Assembly (NCBI GenBank): GCA_024036415.1
Contig: JAMWET010003877.1
Location: 33,665 to 97,664 of the forward strand
Source: Prochilodus magdalenae
Taxonomy: Eukaryota > Chordata > Actinopteri > Characiformes > Prochilodontidae
Direction: 5' to 3'
DNA length: 64,000 nucleotides
This document shows, one piece after another, positions 31,878 to 43,610 of the stretch. Numbering within the stretch: position 1 is the first letter of the stretch; each line of letters starts with the position of its first letter. The translations under genes and the position numbers were made by a program. A model generated the notes under the pieces. That model ran no database searches. It was not told where the DNA came from and saw only the letters and a list, made by a program, of their open reading frames with translations.

Positions 31878-32021
31878 CTATGTGCTGATCAAGACAATCC
31901 TCGCGATCAAAAATCCTTGGAGGGATAGTCCAGTCACCAGTGTGGAAATGTTCAATCCAAGTGCCCAGCGTGAATTCCTCTTAGCTGCATATTCATCACC
32001 AGCGAGGTTGGCCGCTCGAGT
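31878..32021 (-). CDS. CD225-family gene, coding exon 2 and stop
   Basis: Acceptor CCTTCAG precedes ACT CGA. Encodes the conserved cytosolic loop and second hydrophobic helix, ending at TAG (31878-31880). An AATAAA on the minus strand at 31475-31480 is a plausible polyadenylation signal. Confidence 0.8.
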   Translation of the reverse strand, partial: TRAANLAGDEYAAKRNSRWALGLNISTLVTGLSLQGFLIARIVLIST

Positions 32022-33322
32022 CTGAAGGAACAGAAGGAGGTGCAGCATGTCAAACATGATTAAACTCAGCAGAGCTGCATCTTCTGAACACCTGCAACAT
32101 CTCCTATGCTACACTACAGTGTAGAGCATACATACATACAGACCCACCAGCCACTTCATTAGGCACACCTGTTGTTCTACACTCTCCCTGTGTGTCCCTG
32201 CAGTCTTCGTTAGCCCCCTTTACCCTGTTCTTCAGTGGTCAGAACTCTCACAGGACCACCAACAGGTATTATGTGGGTGATGTTAGTGGTGTGTTGTGAT
32301 GGTGTGAGTGGATCACACACAGCAGTGCTGCTGGAGTGTTTAAACTTTTTGGAAATTTGTGATTTACAGGTGCTGTCCATTAATTAAAGGGAGCACACAA
32401 ACCTGCTTACAGATAAATCTGTTGTTCATGCCTCGATACATAGTCAAGTATTGGTAAAAAACCTGGGCGTATATCAATCCACAGTTCCAAAGACTGACAA
32501 ATTGCCCACAAATGGAGGAGAATTAGGAATGTTGCAACTCTTCCCAGGAGTGAGTGTCCTGTTTGTGTCCATTATTAGAAAATCGCTGAATGAGAATAAG
32601 CGAAATGATCTGCCAGTATAGGCAGATCAAAATGACTAAAATCAACTAATATGTCTACAATAAGTGAAATGATCTCAAAATACGTGTACAACCATCTTAA
32701 AATGAGAAATATAGGATATATTGAGCAGATTTATTACCTAGATTCATTTTTAAGTGAAACAAACCTTATTGGTTGTTTGTTCATTTGCCTTTAAAAATAT
32801 ACCAACCAACTTCATAAGGAAATACAATATAATGAACAAAATTTTCTTTTTATGATTTAAAAAAAGGTGCCTGATCACAATACAGTGCCAGGTATTATCA
32901 GTACAGTATCAGTGCCAAGATTATGGCTAGTAACATGTCAACAACTTTCTTATAAATATAGTACATACAGCATGTAACGGTGTTGCTACAGAGCAATTTG
33001 CCCACCAATGCTACCTTTGGGACAAAAAACCTTGTATTTTTTTTAATTTGTATTTTTTTTATTTAAATTAAATTAAAAATCAATTTTAAAACCCTTCTAC
33101 AAATTCACAAGTTTGACCATTTTACAAATTTGTTAATGGTCAGTGCAAACTGACATGTCATGCCACATACCCTTTATCAATTATACTTACCTTTCGAGAA
33201 AAGATGAAAGCAAAACAGCCCAGTGGAATGAATAACAGCATACTGGAGATGGACCAACAGTAGTAATCAGGAAAGGGGTGATCCAAGGGCCGGGAGTCTG
33301 TAGACTGAGCCTGTTGATTCAT
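31878..33322 (-). CDS. Small CD225/dispanin-family membrane protein, two exons
   Basis: Exons 33191-33322 (44 codons) and 31878-32021 (47 codons plus stop) join in phase 0 across a 1169-bp GT-AG intron to give 91 residues. Exon 1 has the first hydrophobic segment of a CD225 domain: FPDYYCWSISSMLL, then FIPLGCFAFIFSRK. Exon 2 supplies the second half: TRAANLAGDEYAAKRNSRWA followed by a hydrophobic helix ending in ARIVLIST. The order hydrophobic segment, basic loop with a GD pair and a conserved Ser/Ala/Asn pattern, then hydrophobic helix is the CD225 layout shared by IFITM, TRARG1, TMEM233 and PRRT proteins. The intron position equals that of IFITM genes. Subfamily and function are not assignable by eye; membrane trafficking or antiviral restriction would be guesses. 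An in-frame stop lies 25 codons before the ATG, but an upstream exon is possible because the intervening codons look coding-like. Confidence 0.82.
32130..32420. mobile_element. Fragment of a common fish DNA-transposon-like repeat
   Basis: Contains CCACCAGCCACTTCATTAGG, GGTCAGAACTCTCACAGGAC and CAGCAGTGCTGCTGGAGTGT, a phrase set I recognise from an abundant fish repeat. No coding potential. It lies in the intron of the CD225-family gene. Confidence 0.5.
33191..33322 (-). CDS. CD225-family gene, coding exon 1
   Basis: Starts at MNQQAQSTD, proline-containing, then the first CD225 hydrophobic segment. Ends with an Arg-Lys codon pair directly before donor GTAAGT. A TATAAA at 33341-33346 is only 19 bp upstream of the ATG, too close to be a normal TATA box for this start. 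Confidence 0.8.
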
Positions 33323-33869
33323 ACTTGGTTTCTCTCCTGGTTTATAGCTGGCTGGATGGGTTATCAGTGGCTTGTTGGTTTTTCTTGGTTGGTGCTCTGC
33401 CGGTCAGTAAGTGTAATCTCTGCACTCTTTATTAAATACACTGTCATAATGGGCGAGGTCACTGGATGGGAGGGTCATTAAGAACAGGATGAATTATACG
33501 AGTTGGATGTAGCTTAAATATGATAAGATTTTAATCCACGTCATTTAGCAATATTAGTCATGAATTTAACATGATCATGTTACACGTGGTGAAAAAATCT
33601 AAGGCTCCACCTAATGGAATTGAAGTCTCCCTTGGCATTAACCCTTCATCCAATCCTAAGGCTCCTAATGTTCAGGTCCCAAGGTCTATATATATATATA
33701 TTAAGTCTTCCCCCTCAGACAGTATATTAATATGTATGTAAAAAGATAGTTGAACAAATAGAAGGAATCAACTGATAGTATTGAAACTTGGTGGCTAGGT
33801 GTCACATCATGAGATATGCTAATAATTCATGACGACTGGCTTTTTCGCTGTACCTGTCTGACCCAACAG

Positions 33870-34270
33870 CGACGATTATGGACATTTAGCGAGCAGTGAT
33901 CCCTCCAAGAGTCATCCTGTTAGTGCCAAAACCACTGGCAAACTGCTGCACGATGCAGAACTACATGCACGCAGATTGTTATGTTGCACTGTCTGTAACG
34001 CCACATCAAAGACTGCAGTGGTGTCGTGCCAGACTGTCATGGAGTGACTCAGAATGATAGCGGGTCATCTTCAGTTTTGGTGGGGACAACCAATGAATCT
34101 GCATGGAAGCACCACGTTCAGCGCCAAGACGAATGGTTTGCTGTCACGTGTCCAGTAGGACCTCCAGCCCTACTGTAAAATCTGCAGGAACAGTGTGAGA
34201 ATATTCAGGCTCCTTGGGATGGACTATCACAGGACACTATTATGAACCTCTACGACTTCCTGCTGAATAG
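33870..34270 (+). mobile_element. Tc1/mariner-type transposase relic, copy A
   Basis: Homologous to segments at 44600-44920 and 54240-54500: shared blocks AGCGAGCAGTGAT, GAGTCATCCTGTTAGT, GTCATGGAGTGACTCAGAAT, TCACAGGACACTAT. Translated pieces resemble transposase phrases (ending of a helix-turn-helix, then SVTDWR- and VIFSDES-like), in shifting frames. Confidence 0.6.
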
Positions 34271-35730
34271 CTGTCCCTCTGGGTGCAACTACCATGAGTG
34301 TAAATTATTTTGTGGTATGTTGTAAGATAGTATGCATTTCTATACTACAAGTATTCTTAGTGATTTCAATGTAAATGTACCTTTTAAATTTTGAAACGTA
34401 AGTATTTCTTTACATACTTAATTAAAAGCATTTTAAACTGTCATGCCAATGCATTTTAAAAAAGGTAAGCTAACACAGAATGGAAACCATTTTCAGAAAA
34501 TGGACCTGACCACAACACTGTGCCAGGGACCCAAAGGGTTGGTGCTATGCCCCTACTTTCACTATGTGTGTGTGTGTATATTACACTGTTATCTCATTCA
34601 CCAAATAAAAATACAGGGTTTGTAAAAGGGTGTGGTAAAATGTGTTGGGTTAATATGTTGGGTATAGTTATTCCAGTTCTTTTATTGCCTTATCTCTTCT
34701 CCATCCAAATCTAAGATGTTGTTCTTTGTTAATCATCCCCATTGATCTTGGAACTTTGAAGCAACCTTTGAGATACCAGATGGTGATTTACCAGGGATGA
34801 TACTGGGAGGTGACTTTAGGGCCTGGTATTAAAATATTAAAACGCGGAATGTAGGAAAGCTAGAACAAACAGTAAGAATTTTTAAATAAATGTGTTCAGG
34901 ATCTTGTTCTATCTTAAACGGTGCAACACTTTGGCATTTGTGCAAGCTGTAGCACTGAAGTTAGAAAGACACATTTGGTTGAGAGGCTGGGAAACAGAAA
35001 GTCAACTTTAGAAATTAAAATTTTTTTAAAAGTTTAAAAAAGAAGATGAAATATGGCCACTGACAGAGGCAGGAAACGTGCTGACCTCTCCTCTTACAGC
35101 CTGTAACAGTAGATAGTCCACATGGTCACAATGCCATTGTCACTGCTGTTGCTCTGTTGTTGTTGTGAGTTGGTGTATGTAAATCTAGTGTATATTAATC
35201 TGACTGTTTCGTAACATTGTAGAATTTGGAATCTGCCTGGTCCACTGCCCTGTCTTATGAATGCGGGATTCACATCAGAAGAAATGGCAACAGTGTTTGA
35301 GGTTCACTGTATGTCAGTTGTACTGAACTCAGTTCAATTTGAGGACCTCTGAACAAACTGTAGGTACATCATGATATGCTTATAGAGTTGAATGTAAGTT
35401 GGTTAGTAACGTAAGCAATGCTGAAGCTAACATAGTTATTATTTGACTTTGCTCATTGACAGGTGTGCTAATGTTAGCTATGTTATATATTTTTTAAAAT
35501 CTGTATTTTGTATTCTACCTGTAGCTAATCATATCAAACTCATCTTGGACATATTTCATTTGCTTGCGAGTTTCCCAATCAATCAATTCTACCAGCCATT
35601 TTTAATGGCAAAACTTTACACCTGCTATAAAGTCTGTGCAAATTTCAAGTTTCAGTTACTTGGTGCAACTGGTTCGGTTCTAATAGCTTGTAAACTTAAT
35701 ATGGCAATTTACATTTAAGCTAGGCTTTGT
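34271..35730. other. Intergenic, nothing recognised
   Basis: AT-rich sequence; short open frames only, none with recognisable similarity. A short GT run is near 34566. Confidence 0.4.
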
Positions 35731-35739
35731 TTGAACGTA

Positions 35740-36490
35740 AGCTCAGATGGTGCAACTGGCTGCAGATCTCTGCCTGCAACAGTGCTATAACAAAGTCCAG
35801 TCATACCTTTTTAGTTTCATTAAACATAGATGTAATGCAAAAGTCATTTTTCCACCATAGACTGACTAATTAACCCTAAACGTTCTGAGAGTCTGACTTT
35901 TCTAAAATTTGACTTTTAAAATTTGCAAAATGCTTGCAAGTTATGATTACAGTGGAATAGCCTTGAACATATCTCTGCCTAATTAAGTTCCTGTAACCTT
36001 CCTGATAAGCTATCTACGTCAGTAATTAGATCTTTATCAGTAGTCAAATGTCAGGAATTTACAGCTGCCATAAACAAATTTAGTAATATGATCTGGACCC
36101 TGTTCCTAAATCACTTCTTAAGATGGTTTTGGCTGTGTTCAAAATGATGTCTTTACTAGTGTTTCTGTAAGCAGGTTCAGCATGCAGCTTGCATTATCAA
36201 ACCTTATTTTATTACGTAAAATCTTGGAAAACAAAAAAATTGTTTGTAAACTGTTTAAATGTGTATTCAATATCAAAAAAGTTATGTGAGAAAGTTCAGG
36301 TCAGTCTTCGTTTATACCAAAGTTCTCAGATGACATTGGCTTGTGCTGTCAGAGACTTTAGGATCAGGCACAATTTTAGAAAGCCATATTTAACAGATAG
36401 ATTGTTCTTAGTTACACTTGTAAATAATTCTTATGGAGTCCCACAAGGTTCAGTATTAGGGCCTTTCCTTTTCTCTTTGTAGATGATGGC
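35740..36490 (+). repeat. Duplicated segment ending in a LINE reverse-transcriptase fragment (copy 1)
   Basis: Homologous over about 750 bp to 50735-51610 (blocks TTCCTGATAAG, CAGGAAT-TACAGCTG, ATAAACAAATTT, TTGTTCCTAAATCAC). The right end encodes YGVPQGSVLGPFLFSL, a reverse-transcriptase motif of L2/CR1-like LINEs. Confidence 0.75.
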
Positions 36491-36557
36491 TCTCCTGATG
36501 ATGGCTATAGTGAAACATTTTATACAGATATGCAGATGACACACATTAAAACAACAA

Positions 36558-36608
36558 CACTACTACTACTACTACTACTAATAATAATAATAATAATGAT
36601 AATAATAA
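36558..36608. repeat. (CTA)n(ATA)n microsatellite
   Basis: Compound trinucleotide array between two LINE fragments. Confidence 0.9.
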
Positions 36609-36619
36609 TTCTCCTGGCT

Positions 36620-37082
36620 CTGTGCTTGCATGGCCATGTCTCCTGCAGATCCTAAGCAGCTGCATCACCGCCTGGTTTGGGAACAGCACTGTATCGGATC
36701 ACAAGTCCCTGCAGCCGGTAGTAAGGATGGCTGAGAAGCTCATCTGTGTCTCTCTCCCCACCATCATGGACATTTACACTACACGCTGTATCCGCAAGGC
36801 AAACAGCATTGTGGATGACCACACACACCCCTCACACGCACTCTTCATCCTCCTACCGTCTGGAAAAAGGTACAGAAGCATCCGGGATGACCACACACAC
36901 ACCCCTCACACACAGTCTTTACCCTCCTACCGTCTGGAAAAAGGTACAGAAGCATCCGGGCCCTCACATCCAGACTGTGCAACAGCTTCTTTCCCCAAGC
37001 CATCAGACTCCTTAACAACCAGAGTCTGGTCTGAACAACTGAACACAGTTCAGCGACTGGACTGAACACACACACACACACC

Positions 37083-37119
<37 letters not shown>

Positions 37120-37397
37120 TCATCTTTTAAATTACTTAAGGAGTACAGTGTTTACATTTATACCTACATATGGACAAAACTGCTGCTAAAACAATAACTT
37201 CACTATACTGCTTCCACTACCAGTGGACTATCTGCACTGTCCCCTCCCTGTCTTTATTGTTTGCTGCTTTGTATATTGTAAATTGTTGTGTGTACTTATT
37301 GTTCTATGTAGCACCTTGGTCCTAGAGGAACGCTGTTTCGTTTCACTGTATACTGTATATGGTTGAAATGACAATAAAAGCTACTTGACTTGACTTG
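36620..37397 (+). mobile_element. L2-like LINE, 3' end with tail
   Basis: Encodes the C-terminal part of a LINE polyprotein: ILSSCITAWFGNSTVSDHKS, then LQPVVRMAEKLICVSLPTIM, then a DIYTTRC-R-A segment. A tandem duplication of about 70 bp (36817-36960) repeats the LPSGKRYRSIR region. The element ends with a 3' UTR and the short tail TTGACTTGACTTGAG. A CA repeat (37066-37116) lies in the UTR. Confidence 0.8.
37066..37116. repeat. (CA)n microsatellite
   Basis: Dinucleotide array, broken by one run of C, within the LINE 3' UTR. Confidence 0.93.
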
Positions 37398-37968
37398 AGA
37401 TTTAATGTTAAAAAGGCCAGCTGTGAGAAGCAGTATGAATACTAGAAAAAAACATGAATATTTTTCTGAAGCTCTGGGAGCCCTCTGAGTATTCAGGTTT
37501 ATCATTACCCACAATCCTATGCCCCAGTACTCATAGAACCAATCATAAGACTCGCAAACAATTTCTATTCAAAGAACATAAAACAATGATCAGACATTTC
37601 TTTCTCTTGTATCCTGTTTTAAAAAGGAATCTATGGGGGTGCATATGTCTTGAACTACAGGGAGTTTTATAACACTGAAGAAAAACAGTGTCTTGCAAAT
37701 CAGGTGGAAAATCTTTGTTCAAAATAAACTGAGTTGAAACCCAAGACCTTGCAAAAAAAAGCTAATATCCCACCACACTTATACAGTACTGTGAATCAGG
37801 AAGTTATTTTGGAGAATACTTTGTAAAGGGATTGGATAAAAAAAATATATATTCTAAGCCTGTTGCTGATTCTTGCAAAAGCCCATCAACAGTAGTTCCA
37901 TATAAATACATACATTAGGTAGGGCTAGTCTGTGTTTATCTTTAGGAAGCTAAAGCTTTGATAGGCAT

Positions 37969-38176
37969 GGTTGGTGTAGCTCAGTGGATATCACCACTAC
38001 CTGCCAAGTAGCCACCACCACACATGGGAACTGGGGTTCGAATCCCAGGCTGGGTGACTATGCTGTGCTACACCAGTCCTTGGGCAAGACTCCTAACACT
38101 ACACTGGCCTACCTGTACTATGATTAACCCTGTAAGTCGCTCTGGATAAGAGTGTCAGCTAAATAATGTAAATGCT
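37969..38176 (+). mobile_element. tRNA-derived SINE-like element, copy 2
   Basis: GGTTGGTGTAGCTCAGTGG head, GGGGTTCGAATCCCAG B box, and the GTCGCTCTGGATAAGAGTG tail. The best preserved Pol III boxes of the four copies. It is not a tRNA gene: no cloverleaf is maintained. Confidence 0.85.
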
Positions 38177-38279
38177 AATTCTTATTTTTTTATTTATTTT
38201 TTTGTGTCTTTCAAAATTGCTGGCAACATCTTTGTAATGTAAAGTGGGATCATCTGTAGAGGGTATAATATTCTAGAAA

Positions 38280-39880
38280 GAACATTTATTTTTAATTAAG
38301 CTTATCGTCCCGATCCAAGAGATCAGCAGATCCATCCATTGAGCCATATCCTCATTAACCGTTTGAAATATTAAAAAATAATTTAGTGCAACAAGCTTTT
38401 TTAAATTTGGGGAATATTGTATTCCCAAGTAATTAAATCCACCCAAAGACCATTTAAAGGAAATGATGGAATGGAGGTCAGATCTTTGAATTTCCCAAGT
38501 GCGTTTGCTTCTGACTTGTAAAAGTTAATCTTGTAGCAAAGAAATAGCTGAAGTCTCTTATCAAATCTGTTAAAGCTGGGATAGATTTTTCCGGCTCAGA
38601 AAGAAATAACAAAATGTCGTCTGAGTTCAGGGCTATAACATGAGTTATCTGACCCATTTTATCCCATTTATACTTTATACTGCCATTTATATCTATCTAA
38701 CAGATAATGCAAGGGGCCCTAGTGCCAACGCAAACAACAAGGGAGACAAACTACAACCTTGCGTAGTGCCCCATTTAAGATCAAACAATGGGGAACGCAT
38801 ACCATTCGTTGTGACTTAGGCCTGAGGTGAACGATAAAGAATCCCTATCCACTTTATAAACTCATCCCCCCAGTCCAAAGCGATGAAGTATGTCAAACAG
38901 ATATTCCCACTCAAGCTGATCAAATGTCTTCTCAGCATCCATCAAAATAATATTAGAATGTGACCTGTTCTTAACCAGAGAAGCTCAAAGTTGACCTGGT
39001 TTGTTCCCCGACTTGTATAATTTTTGCCTGGCATAGAAAGTAGCTCTCTGTGTCTGAATTTGATCTATGCTTTTAGTGGGCAAGTTCTTCTGTTAATGTT
39101 TTAATGTTCCTTTAATTTAGCCTCGAGATCCAGCTCTGCTTGTATAGTCTCTCTTTTGCCTCACTGCCTCTTTTTTGGCAGTAGAATATGAAGTTTAAGA
39201 CCCCCTTATAAATGCCTTGAAGGGTTTACCTTGTCAGTCATCACAAAGACATAGTTTGATTGATCTTCCAAAACGTTGGGAAAAGTGGACTACCTAGCAA
39301 TGATGCTTTCAGCCTCCATGACTGGACCCCTGTATGGAGGAACAATACTAACTGTAACAGGGGCGTGATCAGAAAGGGCCATTATCGGGCCATTAAATGA
39401 GTTAAGTCTGTCCGAAGTAATAGAACTGGACGTCAAATGGAACAGAAAATCAATCACTAAAAAAAGAAACCATGTTAGATGGGGCAGAATAATACAAGAT
39501 GTCTCTTCCTTTAGCCTGTGTTACTCTCCATGCATCATACTGGGGAAGATCAGAACATAAAGCTTAAAGAGCCTGACCTTTCCTTGAGTTGTTTTTCTTA
39601 GGAGGAATCTGATCTACCTCAGAATTCAGTACACAATTAAAGTCACCTCCTAGATGACATATCCCCGAGGGGCTACTCTCATAGTCATTATGGGTGTATA
39701 CAGACCCAAAGAAAACCTGCTCCCCATACAGGAATCCAGTAACCAGGACATACCTGCCTTCACCATCTGTAATGACCTCATCAAGTGGAAAAGGAAACTG
39801 CTTATGAAGTAATATAGCTACTCCCCCTTTTTTTTTTAGAATTAAAAGATGAATAGTGTACTTTACCAACCCAACCTCTG
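38280..39880 (-). mobile_element. L1-like LINE ORF2 remnant: reverse transcriptase and endonuclease
   Basis: On the minus strand the endonuclease part reads GGVAILLHKQFPFPL and CHLGGDFNCVLNSEVDQ (the GGDFN motif) at 39564-39830. Reverse-transcriptase parts follow at 38880-38960 ([20 protein letters not shown]) and 38590-38640 (NSDDILLFLSEP, equivalent to the YADD box). Frameshifts and deletions make it inactive. Confidence 0.75.
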
Positions 39881-39904
39881 GTTAGTTCACTATCTGTTAA
39901 ATGG

Positions 39905-41098
39905 GTTTTTTGTACGGTTGCCCTCTAGAAGTCGACGAGTCGAATCGTCAGTCGGACACCCTTGATGTCGACTTAGAACCTTCAAGTCAACTGACAACAG
40001 TGATGAGCTTTTTGTTTTTTTCCCCTGTAAAACAGACTAAAGCTTACAAAAATACACAAGAACTTTAAGAAGTTAAAAAGACGTATTAATAATTACTAAA
40101 GGGGGATAAAAAATATATATTTAAGTTCTAGCTGGGCTGTGATGCATGCTTGCTGAAAAATTTAATCCACGTGACAATGTGTGCTGGCGGGTCACCGTTA
40201 AAGCTAAAGCTGTGAAGCTGAGAAACACGGGGGGAACTATGTCTCAGAGGAAGTCTGGAGGAGGTTTGAAGAAGAGAATCCGAACAAATTAAACAGAATT
40301 CTGCTTGTCATTTAGTCAGACATCCAACACTGCTTCAAACGAGTGAGCTGACTTTCGGTTCAGACGTAACGGCTGTTTGCGGTGAAGGAAAAACGGACCG
40401 AAGACGTTTGTTTTATTATAATTCCATTATTTTAGAACCGAAATTACAGATATTTATATTTATTCGTCTACAGCTGAGATTATCTTTATTTAAAGATAAG
40501 TACAGTCACTTAATACGCCTGCCAATAAACGAGAGATAATTATTTTAGCGTGGGGAATATAATAATTAAATGTCTTCCCTTTCACGTCTACCGTTCTTTT
40601 TTTAATCTTAAATTTGGTTTTATTTAGCAGGTAATTATTTATGAGAGATGAAAGACGAAGGAGACAAAAGATCCTACTGAAGAAGCTGTTAGAGGTGAAA
40701 TTAAAAAGACTATAAGCTAGAAGCGCTGATGTTTAGCATATGCGCTGCTGCCTGATGCTTTATTCTGTAATTAAATCAGGCTCCAATTCAAGTCAATCAA
40801 TTCAATCAAGTCTACAGCTATATTCTGTAATTAAATCAGGCTCCAATTCAAGTCAATCAAGTCAAACATCTTTCTTTATCAAGTCAAACATATTTCTTTA
40901 GTTTAGAAATATGTTCCTGTGACTCTGCTGGCTTTCTAAATGAGGAGGATCAGATCAATATGCAAATTGTATTAGGCTACTGATTACTAGATATTGTACA
41001 TGGAGAAAAAAAAACATGAACGAATAGTCGAAGTGTCGACCAGGACGGACGAATCCAATTCGACTGACAAAAAAAACTCGGGTACAGCCCTAGTTTCT
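39905..41098. mobile_element. Probable non-autonomous hAT-type insertion within the L1-like LINE
   Basis: The ends carry opposing GTCGAC-rich stretches (AGTCGACGAGTCGAATCGTC left; TCGAAGTGTCGACC and AATTCGACTGAC right, then a GGGTACAGCCCTAG edge). Internally 40220-40330 resembles the start of a hAT BED-finger exon (WRRFEEENPNK). It separates LINE ORF1 and ORF2 remnants. The exact target-site duplication was not resolved. Confidence 0.4.
40758..40870. repeat. 60-bp direct duplication
   Basis: TATTCTGTAATTAAATCAGG and the following CTCCAATTCAAGTCAATCAA occur at about 40760 and again at 40820, followed by a shorter duplication of TCAAACATCTTTCTTTA. Confidence 0.9.
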
Positions 41099-41599
41099 TG
41101 TAATAATGCTGTCGGCACCTTCTCTTTTTTAAGACACTATTTAAGGCACTATTCATCACGTTTCAATCACTTATCCCATCAGGCCATTCTTTTTATTTAT
41201 ATATTTTATTCCTCTTTAATCTTAAAATCACTGCATAGGTTTGTATAAACTGGAAACACTATGGCATCCCATGGCATAATAATATTAATATCCCATGGAT
41301 TATTTCAAATCCTATTAAAAACAAATGACTGAAATTGAAACTGAAAAAGTCCCCTACTCAAACAACTCATAACAAAATGCTCTCTCATAATATAACTTCG
41401 TAGAACATCTGAACTTGACATAAAAACAAACAACCCAAAACAATGATTTCTTTGGGACACATGTTTGAGAGACCTCTACTGCAAGGCCAAAGATGCTAGT
41501 AAGCTTTCAGTAAGTGGTTACCTTGCTTGCCATCAACCAGGAGGAGTGAGGAGTAAGACATTGCACCTGCATCAGTGAAAACTTTAAGAGTAGCTGGGT

Positions 41600-42170
41600 A
41601 TAGCTGCCAGACTACGTTGCAAGTCTGTCTAAACCCTCAGCATTTCTGATTAACACAAACAAAGACGTCTTGCTGAATACGCAGCCAGTGCTCATGAAAT
41701 GTGTAGCAGCAGACGTCATTCCGACTTTTTCCCGAAACCTGTGGAATTTGATGATACCTGGCCGTGGTTGCTGAGATGTCTCATGGCTCTGGCTTTGGTC
41801 CAAGCCGAAGTGCTTTATCGATCTTCAGGCGGCCATTCCTCTAAACGAGCTTGAGAAGTTCTGGAAGCCGTGTCTCAAAGTACTTGATGGGCCGCTGTCT
41901 ATCTACACCTTCGGGTAGATTTGTAATAACATCCGTCTGCTCCGATTCTCCAGTCATCCGTCTTCACCATCAGTTCCTCCATTTCTTCTTGCCGGCAGCC
42001 AATTTAGATTCGGCTGAAGTAAGCTTATCCTCTGCATTGGAAACCCATGTTTCTACCTCAGTCAGCCGAATGCTGTATTCCTTAACTTTTATGGCAATCA
42101 AATCTAGAGTTGTAACAAACTGGTGGAACCTACATAGCCACTGTGGTGTTAGCGGTAATGTCATTAATTA
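41600..42170 (-). mobile_element. L1-like LINE ORF1 remnant
   Basis: Minus-strand frame ending near 41970 reads IRLTEVETWVSNAEDKL, then TSAESKLAAGKKKW, the coiled-coil part of L1 ORF1. A second piece with FREKVGMTSAATHF lies at 41612-41803. Same orientation as the ORF2 remnant to the left, so both belong to one disrupted element. Confidence 0.6.
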
Positions 42171-43050
42171 AACAGTTGGCATCACTGCTGTCCACGTTGT
42201 TGCCATCTTGGTTCTGATATCCCAACCATGGTACGTAACTTTTTTGACTGGATGTTAAAAAACAAAAAAAGGTTTTAGGCTACTAGGTACTTCTTCTGCC
42301 AGCTATCATGATGTGGCCAAATGTTTTGAAATGGTGGTAGAGTTTCTGGACTTCAGGTACCCAGCCTCTTCCTTATCATGAAGCGCATGCTGCTGTGATG
42401 GATTCCGTATGTGGTTAAGCATCCTCTAGATGAAACATGCACGGCTCGTTCACTGAAAAAGGACGGTGTCTGATGAGAAGTGCATGCTTAGTTCTACAAA
42501 CCTCTGTATTGCGGGTACAATGTCTTTCCAGATGTGTAACTGCGTACGCCCATAGCTATAGTCCAGTAGAAAAAGCCAAGAAGCCTTTTTCATCCGCCTA
42601 GTAAACTGATAGTGGTGATATGACAAAAGCAACCTTGATAGCTGAAAGCGATTTGTGATTGAAGTAATTAATTCCTGCTGCTTACAGTGTGTAACTCAAT
42701 CACATCATAAAGCTGTAAATAATACTTTCTCATTTCATGACTGTGACAAGATAAGTCATTGTGGCTTTTCAAATGTTTGCCTCTCATAAAATTTCTATTT
42801 CCGTTTATCAGGCTAAGCATGAATAGTCACTGTAAATAGTCAGTTTTATGATGAGGACACTATAAAGACGTTAAATAGCGGTTTATATCCAAGAACTGTA
42901 ACTCAGAGGTCACAAAGTACCCTAAAGCATTTGCCATGTCACTGAGAATTCAATAATAAAAAGGACATTTAATTTGAACTAAATTCAGTATTAGTGTATT
43001 TATGGCATAAGAGGCCAACAATGCTGTGTTCTTTTTTGTGAAATGACATA

Positions 43051-43305
43051 CAGGGGTTGGACAATGAAACTGAAACACCTGGTTTTAGACCACAATCATT
43101 TATTAGTATGGTGTAGGGCCTCCTTTTGCAGCCAATACAGCGTCAGTTCGTCTTGGGAATGACATATACAAGTCCTGCACAGTGGTCAGAGGGAGTTTAA
43201 GCCATTCTTCTTGCAGGATAGTGGCCAGGTCACTACATGATGCTGGTGGAGGTTCGTCCTTTTTGGTGGTATGCTGACATTACCCTGGATACCGTGGCTC
43301 TTGAT
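43051..43305 (-). mobile_element. Non-autonomous Tc1/mariner element, copy 3 (truncated)
   Basis: Reverse-oriented; TA at 43049-43050 then the 3' terminal repeat. It shares the internal deletion junction of the 21.4-kb copy, showing that this deletion form multiplied as a MITE-like subfamily. It is cut off at about 43305 inside the helix-turn-helix relic. Confidence 0.85.
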
Positions 43306-43339
43306 TCAAAATTTTCACAACCTTGTAACTGTGCAGTTA

Positions 43340-43610
43340 TCGTCACGCCCTGTCTAGTCCAGCCCCTGTTTATGTTTCTGTCTTGTCATTTCCATGTGCT
43401 TCTGTTTGTTTTGGTTATTGCTCCTCCTGTCTCTGCTCCCTTGTCAGGCCCCTCACCTGTCCTTAGTTTGTAGCTCCGCCCCCTCCCAGGTGTTCCTCGT
43501 TAGTCCCTGTTGTTTTATACTCCCTGTGCCCTTTGTTGTTGCTTGGTGTTTCATCTCTGTTGGTTGGTTTTGTAACTGTGTTCCTCGGTAGTGTTTTTAA
43601 AATCACAGAA
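43340..43610 (+). mobile_element. Probable LTR remnant
   Basis: CACGCCCTGTCTAGTCCAGC, then a pyrimidine-rich stretch with TAGCTCCGCCCCCTCCCAGG and ATACTCCCTGTGCCCTTTGT, in the style of fish gypsy LTRs. It directly abuts the truncated Tc1 copy at 43305. Confidence 0.4.

Noticed and set aside
37969..38050. tRNA gene
   Set aside because: A and B boxes are present but no tRNA fold is conserved, and four dispersed copies share a non-tRNA tail: it is a SINE.
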